A stretch of 64,000 bases of DNA from Dyadobacter koreensis (GCF_900108855.1 NZ_FNXY01000004.1:186001-250000), one strand, 5' to 3'; numbered from the stretch's first letter, positions 37,701-46,848 are shown. A program made the numbers and translations. The notes: generated from the sequence alone by a model not told the origin.

Positions 37701-37805
37701 AAACGATCCCACGCATAAGCCTAAACCGAGCGCATAAGTGCTATGTTTTAAAAGCATAGGGGTTAGTTTTGTGGATTTCTGAGGTGACTTAATCTGTTTA
37801 ATCAT
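34740..37805 (-). CDS. Large TPR-repeat protein, exported
   Basis: A 1021-residue periplasmic or outer-membrane-associated solenoid with signal sequence (GLGLCVGSFSVNAQS; Met17 at 37757 is an alternative start). At least 20 tetratricopeptide-type helical pairs run from residue about 50 to the end, for example AEYYVAVTGLYLNYPEAEVQ, GRYYYEAGQYDKAITYLEKA and AYVYINKEQDARRQFEQLIS. These repeats serve as protein-protein scaffolds. Its stop overlaps an ATG of the beta-barrel gene, so the pair is translationally close. No catalytic domain. Its partners are probably envelope proteins. Confidence 0.85.
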   Translation of the reverse strand: MIKQIKSPQKSTKLTPMLLKHSTYALGLGLCVGSFSVNAQSTLSYTEPEAHFRNGLEYYEKSNFVAARQEFGEYLNANDKLLSTSDYNKVTAEYYVAVTGLYLNYPEAEVQVDRFVRNHAEHPKAQQIYGDLGRYYYEAGQYDKAITYLEKAVKLPGNGSKKMESTYQLAMAYYNTKQLDAALPLFNQVKQDPSFANSGDAAFYAGVINYQKNNFEAAYQDFLQVENHPYYKEEAPNWIISSLYQLKQYDKLLAYGEKILTQKRGGTKIAEVALYVAEVHYEKGDYAAAVKAYERYNKMKSGAVPPSVALHYGHSLFRTNNFEGTISTLKGVAPGKDSVSQYASYLLGISYLKTNNLSYALTALDNAARLDFNPVVKEEAAYNHAKVQLDLGNNNDAVKELNAFVAKYPNSKHQEEASELVAEGYSGASNNLGAITYIEGLPKRNSKINTTYQRLTFNQGVVEFNQERFEQALALFNKSIKFPVDENIFIAATFYKAESNSGLKKMDDAVAIYTQLSKNPKAGIYARKSLYALGYVYYNQKKYSQALGYFKDFVSNTEGIEASIIEDAHVRLADCYLAAKNYNEAISVYDKVSAKGKIDKDYALFQKARAYVYINKEQDARRQFEQLISQYPGSRYLDDAYFQMADIDFKNGSYSAAVKGFTRMINEKPKSYLIPAALLRRAQSYYNLQVYEQAIVDFRKILSEYSDSPSASSALEGIQESYTAVGRPEEFTQVLGVVRKNNPGNDKLEEVEFDNVRNLYYAEKYENAKQALLEFLKSYPSSKHQYDARYFVAASFDKTGNVAEALQYYGKVVQENRSTYVAAAAQRSAELEIGRGNFNNAVTNFRVLLRNSENKKEQTQAWIGLMDTYYNLKSYDSTLYYAKEVVNAGNVVPGGLGKAQLYLGKVPYEKGDLTKASEEFKKLASTSKDEYGAEANYMVAMILFKNKKYKEAETAILDMSKTFEGFDYWRVRSFILLADVYMGLKEVGQAKATLTSIIENSDDQEAVTLAKAKLAQFEKQK

Positions 37806-37924
37806 AAATAATGTAAAGACAATACTTCGTGGCTGTTACCTGCTGATATATTTGGTAGTTAACGTTTATGGTTATAAAACCGTATAACTGGTGTTTAAAT
37901 GATGATATACTTTCGATGTAATGT

Positions 37925-38176
37925 CTAGAAAATGACATCATTACGTTTTAAAGTCTTATCAAAATCTTCATGCATAGCTTCAAATCTCGCTGATACTTTT
38001 ATGAGAAAAGGTTCATCTATACATTTTTCGATTTCTTCCAGGTTTGTAATCTCGTATTCATCGATTTTGTAAGTTTGCTCGAACATACCTGCTTCAATCT
38101 TTATAATGTACTTATTATTCCATTGGTAAATGCTAATCTTGAATTGTTGATGGGGAATATCTTTTATATATCTCAT
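37925..38176 (-). CDS. Small conserved hypothetical protein
   Basis: An 83-residue protein from the ATG at 38176 (MRYIKDIPHQQFKIS). It has no signal peptide or membrane segment and looks like a compact alpha/beta protein: two strands with ISIYQWNNKYIIKIEAG, then EQTYKIDEYEITNLEEIEKC and a helix with FEAMHEDFDKTL. It resembles small uncharacterised proteins common in Cytophagales, from memory of the family pattern, not from a search. It is divergent from a TPR lipoprotein gene and carries its own candidate promoter box. Confidence 0.7.
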   Translation of the reverse strand: MRYIKDIPHQQFKISIYQWNNKYIIKIEAGMFEQTYKIDEYEITNLEEIEKCIDEPFLIKVSARFEAMHEDFDKTLKRNDVIF

Positions 38177-38194
38177 AGGTAAAAAAAATTTCTG

Positions 38195-38202
38195 CAAAAG
38201 TA
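38195..38202 (-). promoter_or_regulatory. Candidate -7 box for the small hypothetical gene
   Basis: On the minus strand this is TACTTTTG followed by C, the same as the boxes before the tRNA-Met and rpsO genes. It lies 19 bases upstream of the ATG; the -33 TTG is not evident. Confidence 0.45.
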
Positions 38203-38219
38203 ATCAATTGAAAATTGGG

Positions 38220-39251
38220 ATGAATTCATTACTAAAACTTAGTTTACTAATTTATATAGTGCTAATATTTTTATCCTGCAATAGTCAGGATAAAAAGGAT
38301 GCTGCTGATTTTTTTCTAAAAGCGAATGTAGCATTAAAACAAAATAATTATACCGAGGCAATCCGACTTTATGACGAAGCGATTGATAAAAATCCTGAAT
38401 TTCCTGATGCATTTTTAAACAAAGGTATTGCCTTAATGAAAACAGGTAAAATAAGCGATGCTCGTGAGGTTTTAACAGAAGCGATCAGGCTTGACCCAGC
38501 ACTTGTACAGGCAAATCTCGTAAGAGCCGAATCAGCCCTTCGTTTGGGTGACTTCAACGCCGCGGCAGAAGACCTTAATAAAATAAGCAAAGAGTATGCT
38601 GATTCCTCTAAGTATTTTCTGGCTCATGGAAATCTTATGGAAGCTACCAGCAGAACTTCGGAGGCTTTGGCTGATTTTGATAAAGCTATCCTTCTCGATA
38701 CAAAAAATGTTGAAGCTTATGTGAACCGGGGAGCGGTTTACTACAAGCTCCACTCCTTTCCTCTGGCAAAAAAAGATTTTGAGTCTGCCATAAAACTAAA
38801 CCCGGCACAGCCGGAAGCACTGAACAATCTGGGATTGATCGCCACAAATAATAAAGCCTGGAACGAGGCAATTTTTTACTTCGACCGAATCTTAAATTCC
38901 AACCCTGCCGATCCGCTGGCGCTAAATAATAAAGGATATGTCCTTATTCAGACAAACGCACTGCAGGAGGCGAAAAAGCTCATAGAACGCGCCCTTGATG
39001 CCCAACCTGACAACGGTTATGCCTTGCGCAATCTCGGGTTATATTTTCAAAAAAACAATGAGCCGGATAAGGCCTTGAACGAGATGAATAAAGCCATAGA
39101 GCTTGCCGAACCTGTCGAATTGCTCTATGGCTATACCGGGCGCCTTTATCTGATTAAAAATAACAAGGCTAAGGCCTGCGAAACATGGAAAAAAGGCGTT
39201 GTACTGAAAGATTCAATAGCAATCGAAGAGTTGGCAAAAAATTGCAGGTAA
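38220..39251 (+). CDS. TPR-repeat lipoprotein
   Basis: A 343-residue lipoprotein from the ATG at 38220: signal peptide with lipobox FLSC (Cys20) followed by NSQDKKD. About eight TPR units fill the rest (NYTEAIRLYDEAIDKNPEFP, AFLNKGIALMKTGKISDARE, AYVNRGAVYYKLHSFPLAKK, EALNNLGLIATNNKAWNEAI). It is likely anchored in an envelope membrane as an assembly or scaffold protein, with no catalytic features. It converges on menD with a single base between the two stop codons and no visible terminator. Confidence 0.85.
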   Translation: MNSLLKLSLLIYIVLIFLSCNSQDKKDAADFFLKANVALKQNNYTEAIRLYDEAIDKNPEFPDAFLNKGIALMKTGKISDAREVLTEAIRLDPALVQANLVRAESALRLGDFNAAAEDLNKISKEYADSSKYFLAHGNLMEATSRTSEALADFDKAILLDTKNVEAYVNRGAVYYKLHSFPLAKKDFESAIKLNPAQPEALNNLGLIATNNKAWNEAIFYFDRILNSNPADPLALNNKGYVLIQTNALQEAKKLIERALDAQPDNGYALRNLGLYFQKNNEPDKALNEMNKAIELAEPVELLYGYTGRLYLIKNNKAKACETWKKGVVLKDSIAIEELAKNCR

Positions 39252-39252
39252 T

Positions 39253-40983
39253 TTACCGATTTTGCCATTGACCTGCTATGTCCTTTTTAAAGTCTTTCCA
39301 GGCCTTGGCATTCTCAACCGGATCGGTGAATATCTCTAAAATACCAATCGTACTGTTCGTCATAAATCCTTTCATAACTATTTTTAATGAGTTAAAATCA
39401 CTGGCTTCGAAATATGTAATTTTCGAATCTGCGGCCGTCCTTTTAGCTGTGAAGGAATGTCGTGTTTCAAAATAATTTTCCAGCTCAGGAAGAGCAGCCG
39501 GCCCGTCAATCATTCTAAAAATATTACCACCGGCATTGTTCAATACGATAATCCGCAAATTGGCCGGGAGCGGCTCTATAAGCAAACCGTTTCGATCGTA
39601 AAGGAAAGCAACATCACCTACGAGAAGATAAACCGGTTTGGAGGTAATAAGGGCCGCACCAATAGCCGTACTCACACAACCATCAATACCACTTGTACCG
39701 CGATTTGCAAAAATTTCAAGGTGTTTTGAAGAATCCCCCAAGGCGTTCACATAACGGATCGGCATGCTGTTTGCTATGTGGAGCTGCGCTCCATCCGGAA
39801 GTTCATTAAGCAGGAAATTAACAGCCGTTAAATCATTTAACATCGATAGATTATTCAGTTCTTCGATGACTATCGCTTTCGCTTTTCTGTTTGCATCTAT
39901 CCAATCTTGATTAAAGGCTGCAATATTATCAGAATCATCGCCCTGTACAAAGTGCTGATAATCAATTTTTTCAAAAACTTGTTCAAAGAAATACTCTGCG
40001 GACACCGGAATTTGGCGTGTTAATGAAAAAAAGGTATCAACCAAAAAGCCATCCTCACTAATGTGCCAATGCTCGATCGCAGCATTTTTTTGCAAAAATT
40101 GCTTTAAAGACTTTGAGATGAAGGACAATCCATAGGTAATCAGTAATTCCGGCCTTAACTTATCACTGTTAGAATTCGGTAAAAACACATCATGATAAGT
40201 TATAAAGTTGTCAGATCCGGCTTGATTCGAAATTGTATCACCCAAAACGGCCACACCAAGTTCGTCAGAGATTCTGACAAGCGAAACATTAAGTTTTTCA
40301 CTCCGTTTATGCTGTCCACCTGCTATTAAAATCTTGTCGAAACCATCCCACTCATTCAGGAGCTCGTTCCAGGTTTCTGTTGATAGTATTGCATTTGATT
40401 CTATCTTTTTTACAATTCTTATGTTCTGAGAAATTGTAAAATTTTCTTCTGGTGACGGATAAAAAGGCTCCCGAATCGGGACGTTGATATGCACGGGCCC
40501 GCAAGGTTTGGACAGCGTGAAAATAACCGCTTCATTGACCGTTCTGTTGATCATCCAGAGAGAGTCCTTATGCGTGTAATCTGAGGGAATAGTGAAAGAC
40601 TTCTTGACATGTTTCCCATAGATTTCCGACTGATAAATTGTTTGCCCATCCAGTTGATGAATCCATTCCGGTGGTCGGTCTGCGGTTAATATCAGTAAAG
40701 GAATTTGCTGAAAAAACGCTTCGGTAATCGCTGGTGCGTAATTATAGGCCGCACTGCCGGAAGTGCAAATAAGAACTACCGGAACTTGAAGTTGCTGAGC
40801 CATTCCAAGGGCAACAAATCCAGCTGACCTCTCATCCATAGCCACAAGCGTTTTAAAGCCGTCATGGCGTGAAAAAGCGAGTGTTAATGCCGCACTTCGC
40901 GATCCGGGAGAAATTACTACGTGCCGTATGCCATGGGCAAAGCATATTTCGGCTAAATCAATTAAGGGCTGTAATAATGCCAT
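39253..40983 (-). CDS. menD: 2-succinyl-5-enolpyruvyl-6-hydroxy-3-cyclohexene-1-carboxylate synthase
   Basis: A 576-residue thiamine-diphosphate enzyme of menaquinone synthesis, joining isochorismate and 2-oxoglutarate. I start at the ATG at 40983 (MALLQPLIDLAE). Family landmarks: HVVISPGSRSAALTLAF near the N-terminus, the active-site-side GSAAYNYAPAITEAF, RPPEWIHQLDGQTIYQ, and the ThDP/Mg block that begins GDVAFLYDRNG and ends NNAGGNIF. Length fits the family. It is isolated from other men genes here, lying between a TPR gene and rpoD. Confidence 0.95.
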   Translation of the reverse strand: MALLQPLIDLAEICFAHGIRHVVISPGSRSAALTLAFSRHDGFKTLVAMDERSAGFVALGMAQQLQVPVVLICTSGSAAYNYAPAITEAFFQQIPLLILTADRPPEWIHQLDGQTIYQSEIYGKHVKKSFTIPSDYTHKDSLWMINRTVNEAVIFTLSKPCGPVHINVPIREPFYPSPEENFTISQNIRIVKKIESNAILSTETWNELLNEWDGFDKILIAGGQHKRSEKLNVSLVRISDELGVAVLGDTISNQAGSDNFITYHDVFLPNSNSDKLRPELLITYGLSFISKSLKQFLQKNAAIEHWHISEDGFLVDTFFSLTRQIPVSAEYFFEQVFEKIDYQHFVQGDDSDNIAAFNQDWIDANRKAKAIVIEELNNLSMLNDLTAVNFLLNELPDGAQLHIANSMPIRYVNALGDSSKHLEIFANRGTSGIDGCVSTAIGAALITSKPVYLLVGDVAFLYDRNGLLIEPLPANLRIIVLNNAGGNIFRMIDGPAALPELENYFETRHSFTAKRTAADSKITYFEASDFNSLKIVMKGFMTNSTIGILEIFTDPVENAKAWKDFKKDIAGQWQNR

Positions 40984-41083
40984 ATTGTTTGTATACAAAA
41001 ATAGCCTCAAAAGAGGCCATTTTAATTTTGATAGAACCAGGACTTTCCGTAATGATTATCCTTTTCAATATATTATTGAAAAC

Positions 41084-41947
41084 TTAACCTAGGTATGTTT
41101 TCAAAGCTTTGCTTCTTGATACATGACGTAACCTGCGAATAGCCTTTTCTTTGATCTGACGCACGCGTTCACGTGTAAGGTTAAACTTCTCACCTATCTC
41201 TTCCAAAGTCATCGCATGCTCGCCGTTAAGGCCGAAATAAAGAGCGATTACATCTGCCTCTCTCTGCGTCAATGTGCAAAGTGCACGCTGCACCTCCTTA
41301 CGCAATGATTCGTTTACCAAACCAGAATCCGGCTTGTCTTCCAAATCGTTTTCAAGTACATCAAGAAGACTGTTTTCTTCTCCCTGAACGAAAGGCGCAT
41401 CCATGGATACGTGACGTCCTGAGATTTTCATGGTGTCCACAACTTCCGAAGAAGAAATTTCCAACACTTCTGCAAGTTCTTCCGGAGATGGCTCACGCTC
41501 AAAACGTTGTTCCAGCTCAGAAAAAGTCTTTGATATTTTATTTAAAGAACCAACGCGGTTTAATGGAAGACGTACAATACGTGACTGCTCAGCAAGCGCC
41601 TGCAGAATTGACTGGCGAATCCACCATACTGCATAGGATATAAATTTAAACCCACGTGTTTCATCGAAACGTTGCGCAGCTTTAATAAGACCCAGATTTC
41701 CTTCGTTGATCAAGTCACCCAAAGAAAGTCCCTGATTTTGATACTGTTTCGCAACCGAAACAACAAAACGCAAGTTCGCCTTTGTCAGCCTTTCCAACGC
41801 AAGTTGGTCACCGTCCCGTATTTTTTGAGCTAACGTCACTTCCTCATCCGGCGTTAACAAATCTACCTTCCCGATTTCCTGCAAGTATTTATCTAACGAC
41901 TGACTTTCACGGTTGGTGATCTGCTTACTGATCTTTAGCTGTCTCAT
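41084..41947 (-). CDS. rpoD: Primary sigma factor RpoD, short Bacteroidota type
   Basis: The 287-residue housekeeping sigma factor lacks the long region 1.1 of E. coli sigma-70, as usual for this phylum. Region 1.2 ([20 protein letters not shown]), region 2 ([60 protein letters not shown]), region 3 and region 4 with a helix-turn-helix ([20 protein letters not shown]) are all present. It directs RNA polymerase to TTG-N20-TAnnTTTG promoters such as those seen at several places in this window. Confidence 0.97.
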   Translation of the reverse strand: MRQLKISKQITNRESQSLDKYLQEIGKVDLLTPDEEVTLAQKIRDGDQLALERLTKANLRFVVSVAKQYQNQGLSLGDLINEGNLGLIKAAQRFDETRGFKFISYAVWWIRQSILQALAEQSRIVRLPLNRVGSLNKISKTFSELEQRFEREPSPEELAEVLEISSSEVVDTMKISGRHVSMDAPFVQGEENSLLDVLENDLEDKPDSGLVNESLRKEVQRALCTLTQREADVIALYFGLNGEHAMTLEEIGEKFNLTRERVRQIKEKAIRRLRHVSRSKALKTYLG

Positions 41948-42015
41948 CTAAATTCAAATATTAATATGTATAAATAACGACATTTACAAATGCCCTTGTT
42001 GATGAAAACACAATT

Positions 42016-44151
42016 TTATGCGTTTTTGTTCTCTGGTTTTGGAAGCAACACTTTGCGAGACAGGCGATACTTACCTGTTTTCTTGTCAACCTCAACCAAT
42101 TTCACCTGCACTTCTTCTCCAACCTCGAGAACACCATCCATATTTTCGATACGCTCCCATTTAATTTCCGAAATGTGAAGCAATCCGTCTTTTCCAGGTA
42201 AAAACTCAACGAACGCGCCAAACGGCATGATAGATTTCACTTTTCCTGAATATATCTCACCAATTTCCGGTACAAGAATGATTCCTTTGATACGAGAAAC
42301 AGCTTTATCCATGGAAGTCTTATCTGCCGAGAATATACTTACATAACCTGCACCATCTTTTTCTTCAATAGAAACCGTAGCACCAGATTCTTTCTGAATA
42401 TCCTGAACAACCTTACCACCAGGCCCGATTACTGCTCCAATCATCTCACGGTCAATTTTTATTATGACGGCACGAGGCGTGTGAGGTTTCAGATCAGGAC
42501 GATGTTCTTTAATCGTTTTATTCATTTCACCCAAAATATGCAGACGGCCAGCCTTTGCTTGCAAAAGCGCTTCTGACAATACTTCGAAAGAAAGTCCATT
42601 TACCTTAATATCCATCTGGCAAGCCGTGATACCTTTTTCAGTACCTGTTACCTTGAAATCCATATCACCCAGGTGATCTTCGTCTCCAAGAATATCAGAA
42701 AGTACTGCGTACTGGCCTGTTTTTTCATCTGAGATCAACCCCATTGCAATTCCTGACACAGGAGCTTTGATTTTTAAACCAGAGTCCATAAGTGCCAACG
42801 AACCAGCGCAAACAGTTGCCATAGATGACGAACCATTAGATTCCAAAATATCAGAAACGATACGGATCGTGTATGGATTGTCTTCTGGTGCAGGAAGAAC
42901 TTTTTTCAATGCACGCAAAGCAAGGTTACCATGCCCAACTTCACGACGTCCTGGCCCACGGTTAGGTTTCACTTCACCCGTTGAGAAACCCGGGAAGTTA
43001 TAATGAAGCAAGAATTTACTGTAACCATATTTCAATGGCGTATCAATAATCTGTTCATCATTTTTTGTACCCAACGTTACTGTTGTAAGTGACTGAGTTT
43101 CACCACGTGTAAACAAAGCAGAACCGTGTGCATTCGGCAGAAAATCAATTTCAGAAGCGATAGGACGAACTTCATCCAATGCACGTCCGTCGAGACGTTT
43201 TCTTTCATCAAGAACAAGACGGCGGGAAGCATCATATTCAAGGTCGTGGAAGTAACGTTTCACAAGCGAAAGATTAACTTCCTCATCTTCACCGATTGTT
43301 TCCAAAAATTCAGCAAGAACAGCCTTTGCGCCTTCCTTACGTACATTTTTATTTTTAGAGCCTAACTGAGCAACTGCATATACCTTATCGTAGCAGAAAG
43401 AACGAACGCGAGCTTCAAGCTCTTCATCCTGAACATCTCCTACGTATTCACGTTTTACAATATTTCCGACAGCAGCTTCGAATTCTTTAACTGCAAGACA
43501 CTGTTGTTTAATAACTTCGTGAGCAAATTTCAAAGCCTCGATAACTTCTTCTTCCGAAACTTCGTCCATCTCACCTTCTACCATCGTAATATCCTGGTAA
43601 GTAGCACCTACCAACAGATCCAAAGTAGCATTTTCTAAAACCGAAGCACCCGGATTGATAACCAGCTGTCCGTCAATTTTAGCAACGCGTACTTCCGAAA
43701 CAGGTCCTCCGAAAGGAATATCAGATGCAGCGATTGCGGCCGAAGCAGCAAGAGCAGCCAATGCGTCCGGCAAAGCTTCTGCATCCGCCGAGATCAACAT
43801 GATATTGACCTGAATTTCGGCATGGTAATCATCCGGAAAAAGAGGACGAAGAACGCGGTCAACCAAGCGGCTTACTAAAACTTCATGGTCCGAAAGTTTT
43901 CCTTCACGACGCATAAAGCTTCCCGGAATTCTACCTGCGGACGCAAATTTTTCCTGGTAATCAACAGAAAGAGGCAAGAAATCAATTCCCTCTCTAATAT
44001 CTTTATTGGCAACAACAGTAGCTAATAGCATGGTATTACCCATACGTACCACGACCGATCCATCTGCCTGTTTTGCTAACTTTCCTGTTTCAATTGTAAT
44101 TTCTCTACCATCAGGCAATGGTATCGTTTTGGTCACTATGTTAAATAGCAT
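42016..44151 (-). CDS. pnp: Polyribonucleotide nucleotidyltransferase (PNPase)
   Basis: A 711-residue 3'-5' phosphorolytic exoribonuclease from the ATG at 44151; upstream in-frame codons are rejected as non-homologous. Two RNase PH domains flank an all-helical linker (first: [37 protein letters not shown]; second: [39 protein letters not shown]), then KH ([18 protein letters not shown]) and S1 ([20 protein letters not shown]) RNA-binding domains. It is downstream of rpsO as in many bacteria, with an attenuating hairpin between. Confidence 0.97.
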   Translation of the reverse strand: MLFNIVTKTIPLPDGREITIETGKLAKQADGSVVVRMGNTMLLATVVANKDIREGIDFLPLSVDYQEKFASAGRIPGSFMRREGKLSDHEVLVSRLVDRVLRPLFPDDYHAEIQVNIMLISADAEALPDALAALAASAAIAASDIPFGGPVSEVRVAKIDGQLVINPGASVLENATLDLLVGATYQDITMVEGEMDEVSEEEVIEALKFAHEVIKQQCLAVKEFEAAVGNIVKREYVGDVQDEELEARVRSFCYDKVYAVAQLGSKNKNVRKEGAKAVLAEFLETIGEDEEVNLSLVKRYFHDLEYDASRRLVLDERKRLDGRALDEVRPIASEIDFLPNAHGSALFTRGETQSLTTVTLGTKNDEQIIDTPLKYGYSKFLLHYNFPGFSTGEVKPNRGPGRREVGHGNLALRALKKVLPAPEDNPYTIRIVSDILESNGSSSMATVCAGSLALMDSGLKIKAPVSGIAMGLISDEKTGQYAVLSDILGDEDHLGDMDFKVTGTEKGITACQMDIKVNGLSFEVLSEALLQAKAGRLHILGEMNKTIKEHRPDLKPHTPRAVIIKIDREMIGAVIGPGGKVVQDIQKESGATVSIEEKDGAGYVSIFSADKTSMDKAVSRIKGIILVPEIGEIYSGKVKSIMPFGAFVEFLPGKDGLLHISEIKWERIENMDGVLEVGEEVQVKLVEVDKKTGKYRLSRKVLLPKPENKNA

Positions 44152-44227
44152 AGAATATGTAATGTTTGGTAGCTGTGAAAACGTCACCAGAACGTTTCCT
44201 GTAAAATTCTGTCAAATTCCGCAAAAA

Positions 44228-44261
44228 ATCAGGGAACTTACGATGCTGCAAGTTCCCTGAT
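44228..44261 (-). terminator. rpsO-pnp intergenic terminator/attenuator
   Basis: Arms 44228-44239 and 44250-44261 form a perfect 12-bp stem (ATCAGGGAACTT), followed on the minus strand by six Ts, beginning 8 bases after the rpsO stop. A hairpin at this place is also known in the E. coli rpsO-pnp operon, where it partly ends transcription and is a processing region. Confidence 0.85.
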
Positions 44262-44269
44262 CTAATAAA

Positions 44270-44545
44270 TTACTTACGGATGTTCAATTCCGCGATGATC
44301 GCACGGTAACGAGTAATGTCGTTTTTGTAAAGATAATCCAATAATCTTCTACGCTTTCCTACCATTTTAAGTAGTCCAAGACGAGTATCGTTATCTTTTT
44401 TGTGCGTCTTTAAGTGCTCGTTCAAATAGTTGATACGGTACGTAAATAAAGCAATTTGTGATTCGGCCGATCCAGTGTCTCCGCCTTCTTTTTTAAAACC
44501 TTTGGTTTCGAAGATCTCTCTCTTCTTTTCCGTAGTTAAATACAT
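44270..44545 (-). CDS. rpsO: 30S ribosomal protein S15
   Basis: The 91-residue S15 protein binds the central domain of 16S rRNA and bridges the subunits. Typical motifs: [40 protein letters not shown] and [14 protein letters not shown]. It precedes pnp. A clear -7 box (TACTTTTG) is about 60 bases upstream of the start. Confidence 0.98.
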   Translation of the reverse strand: MYLTTEKKREIFETKGFKKEGGDTGSAESQIALFTYRINYLNEHLKTHKKDNDTRLGLLKMVGKRRRLLDYLYKNDITRYRAIIAELNIRK

Positions 44546-44606
44546 GATTGTAACAACAGATTAAATATGTGAATGGATTTACAGCACTTTGCTGTAAACA
44601 AGGTCG

Positions 44607-44614
44607 CAAAAGTA
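44607..44614 (-). promoter_or_regulatory. -7 promoter box of rpsO
   Basis: On the minus strand TACTTTTGC, identical to the box ahead of the tRNA-Met gene, sits 62 bases upstream of the rpsO ATG. The position for -33 holds an A/T-rich run without TTG. Confidence 0.5.
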
Positions 44615-44648
44615 CAAATTCTTTTAATATAAAGAAAATATAATTTTA

Positions 44649-46151
44649 CTATGAATTGATAAGCCTTGATTTCCCAAATCTACTTACGAAGAATGATTTA
44701 ATTCTTTTAATACGCATTTGGTACACATCCTTATCAAAAAGCCGTGAGTCACTTCGTGCACGATCAATGAAGTAGGCTCCTGCTATAAACAATACCGTAT
44801 TGGCAAGCCACGCTCCGACAGGAACACTCAGTAAACCTTCCTTAACCCATTTATCACCTTGGTTAATGAGCACGTAAAGCAGGATAAAAAACAAAACAGA
44901 GACCAGAACCGGCACTCCAAATCCTCCTTTTTTGATAATAGCTCCAAGTGGCGCACCGATCAGAAACATTACAAGACAGGATATTGCATTGGTATATTTA
45001 TGGTGTTTTTCTAATTCATACTTGCTTGCGTCCTTCAACTTGGCCAGCAGATAATCTGCGTTAGACTTGACGTAACTCTGCATACTTGACGCAGAACTTT
45101 TTGCATTGGTCAGGATTTCTGTCTTCAAGCTATCCTTGACAGGTTTAGCTAATAGCGAATCAATCCATTTTCCTGACTTCAAGGTTTTATCGGTACCTTG
45201 TTTGTAATTGTATGAAAAATACTGCTGACTATTCGGGAGAAGATTCTTCTTAGTTTCATCATACGAAGTTTTAATGGAGTCTGCGGTATGGTTCAAATCA
45301 TCAATATTCTTCATGAACTCGTGGTACTTGAATTGCCCTTCATCCGTGCGTTTCATACCGAAAGAAGACAAGCTTTCCACAAGTTTATAATGGTCAAAAA
45401 CATTTCTTGTGAATTTGGAACTGGGTGGCGGCGCTCCGGCGCTTCCCGTAGCTATAGGCGAAATATAAGCTCTACCATTTCCTTCTGTTTCCTCATTATA
45501 CATCGTGCCGTTATACAATTCGATAACTAAATTTGAGTTCTCGTTAATTGTATACATTTTGCCTGAATCGGCTAAAATTATCTGTGTGTTACCGCGCTCA
45601 TATGACCGGTTATCATGTTTGTAGATGACCATTCCTTTCATGGACTGCGCATCGGCCATTTTCTTATCAACCTTGATACTGTAACCTGGAAGATCATTGT
45701 AAAAAATCCCTTCCTTAATCTTTAAAGTAGCCTTGGTTGTCTTAATATCGTAGAGAAGACTATACCCTTTTAAATTCGCCCACGGAGAAACCCTGTCGTT
45801 GAAATAGAAGGAAAATATACTGATCCCGACGGCTACAATAAATAAAGGAGCCATCGCTCTGACAACTGAAATACCAGCGCTTTTGATCGCAGTGAGCTCA
45901 AAGAACTCTCCCAGGTTGCCAAAAGCCATCAAAGACGACAAAAGCATAGCTAACGGAAGTGCTGTTGGAACAGTAATCAGACTGAAGAAAAAGAATAACC
46001 GTCCGTAATCCCAAAGCCCAAGATCTTTCGACACAAAATCGTCAATATAAAAAATCATGATTTTCATTAAAAATATGAAAACCACCACTGACATTGTAAC
46101 TATAAATGGCCCCCAAAAGGACATAAGTATAAGCTTATCCAGCTTTTTCAT
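44649..46151 (-). CDS. LptF/LptG family (YjgP/YjgQ) LPS export permease
   Basis: A 500-residue inner-membrane permease with three N-terminal transmembrane helices (about residues 10-115), a long periplasmic beta-jellyroll-like region with a charged helical insertion (residues about 240-380), and three C-terminal helices. Signature stretches: LDKLILMSFWGPFIVTMSVV, SWGPFIV-type TM1, and FLIGAPLGAIIKKGGFGVPV. With LptB ATPase it draws lipopolysaccharide from the inner membrane. It could be LptF or LptG; one of the two. Its ATG overlaps the upstream stop by one base (TGATG), so the pair is translationally coupled. Confidence 0.88.
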   Translation of the reverse strand: MKKLDKLILMSFWGPFIVTMSVVVFIFLMKIMIFYIDDFVSKDLGLWDYGRLFFFFSLITVPTALPLAMLLSSLMAFGNLGEFFELTAIKSAGISVVRAMAPLFIVAVGISIFSFYFNDRVSPWANLKGYSLLYDIKTTKATLKIKEGIFYNDLPGYSIKVDKKMADAQSMKGMVIYKHDNRSYERGNTQIILADSGKMYTINENSNLVIELYNGTMYNEETEGNGRAYISPIATGSAGAPPPSSKFTRNVFDHYKLVESLSSFGMKRTDEGQFKYHEFMKNIDDLNHTADSIKTSYDETKKNLLPNSQQYFSYNYKQGTDKTLKSGKWIDSLLAKPVKDSLKTEILTNAKSSASSMQSYVKSNADYLLAKLKDASKYELEKHHKYTNAISCLVMFLIGAPLGAIIKKGGFGVPVLVSVLFFILLYVLINQGDKWVKEGLLSVPVGAWLANTVLFIAGAYFIDRARSDSRLFDKDVYQMRIKRIKSFFVSRFGKSRLINS

Positions 46152-46570
46152 CAACTCCCTACAATTTCTTTAAGATTATCCATAAACCCATTCCACAGCG
46201 ATATTAGTTCAGCTTCATCCTTATTTGCCGAATAATCTGTCACCCTCAAAAAGGTCGTTTGCGTAAGTTCACTAACTTCCAGCTTCATTTCCAGATGGTT
46301 ATTATCCAGGTCATCATCGCTGGTATTTTCAAATTCAAATTTAACTGCTTTATTTATTCTCAACCCTGTCTGTCTGGCAATATGACTATCTCCATCCCAT
46401 TGAAAATCGAACCTTTGATTTGGCAATACAATTACCTTTTCTGCAAACCACTGCTCAAGGCCCGAAGGCGTAGAAATATATGGAAATAAAACTTTTGGGG
46501 AGGAGCGTAATTCAAATTCAGTCGTAAACTTAAATTTTTCCATCGGGACTGGGTTTATTGGTTCTTCCAT
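46151..46570 (-). CDS. START-like domain protein
   Basis: A 139-residue (or 130 from Met10 at 46543) protein of the SRPBCC fold, the START_2 group common in Bacteroidota: EFELRSSPKVLFPYISTPSG, LEQWFAEKVIVLPNQRFDFQ, strand-rich middle, and a long C-terminal helix (DEAELISLWNGFMDNLKEIV). The fold forms a hydrophobic pocket for a lipid or cofactor, but no ligand is known. It is tightly coupled to the downstream LPS permease, which hints at, but does not prove, a lipid link. Confidence 0.85.
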   Translation of the reverse strand: MEEPINPVPMEKFKFTTEFELRSSPKVLFPYISTPSGLEQWFAEKVIVLPNQRFDFQWDGDSHIARQTGLRINKAVKFEFENTSDDDLDNNHLEMKLEVSELTQTTFLRVTDYSANKDEAELISLWNGFMDNLKEIVGS

Positions 46571-46694
46571 TCTGATAAGGTTAACCTGCTGATCTTAAAA
46601 GTTGTAATATAATATAAAACGTTAATAAAAACAGATAACGTACATTTTTGTTTTTTTACAATTTAGTTTTTTTCAATCAATTTACCAAAAACAG

Positions 46695-46725
46695 TTGCAT
46701 TGTAAAAATCTTTGACATACTTTTG
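46695..46725 (+). promoter_or_regulatory. Promoter of the tRNA-Met gene
   Basis: TTG at 46695-46697, 20 bases, then TACTTTTG at 46718-46725: an exact Bacteroidota -33/-7 promoter. It predicts transcription starting near 46732, about 10 bases before the mature tRNA. Confidence 0.8.
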
Positions 46726-46742
46726 CACCACAATAACGGTAC

Positions 46743-46816
46743 GGCGGGGTAGCTCAGATGGTTAGAGCGTAGGATTCATAACCCTAAGGTCGGCAGTTCG
46801 ATTCTGCTCCCCGCTA
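46743..46816 (+). tRNA. tRNA-Met (anticodon CAT)
   Basis: A 74-base cloverleaf: acceptor stem GGCGGGG/CCCCGCT (first pair G-T), D-arm GCTC/GAGC with loop AGATGGTTA, anticodon arm TAGGA-TTCATAA-CCCTA (CAT at 46777-46779, one A-C mismatch next to the loop), variable AGGTC, T-arm GGCAG-TTCGATT-CTGCT, discriminator A. The CCA end is not encoded (CGA follows). The paired first base argues against the initiator tRNA; elongator Met is preferred over Ile2 with a CAT anticodon, which cannot be excluded by eye. Confidence 0.92.
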
Positions 46817-46818
46817 CG

Positions 46819-46848
46819 AAAAAAGGCATCCTTCCGGATGCTTTTTTT
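46819..46848 (+). terminator. Terminator of tRNA-Met
   Basis: Arms 46819-46831 and 46836-46848 form a stem with core GCATCC/GGATGC, ending in T7, two bases after the tRNA. Confidence 0.9.

Noticed and set aside
41003..41020. Small GCCTC/GAGGC hairpin as rpoD terminator.
   Set aside because: Only 5 bp and more than 60 bases after the stop; too weak to call.
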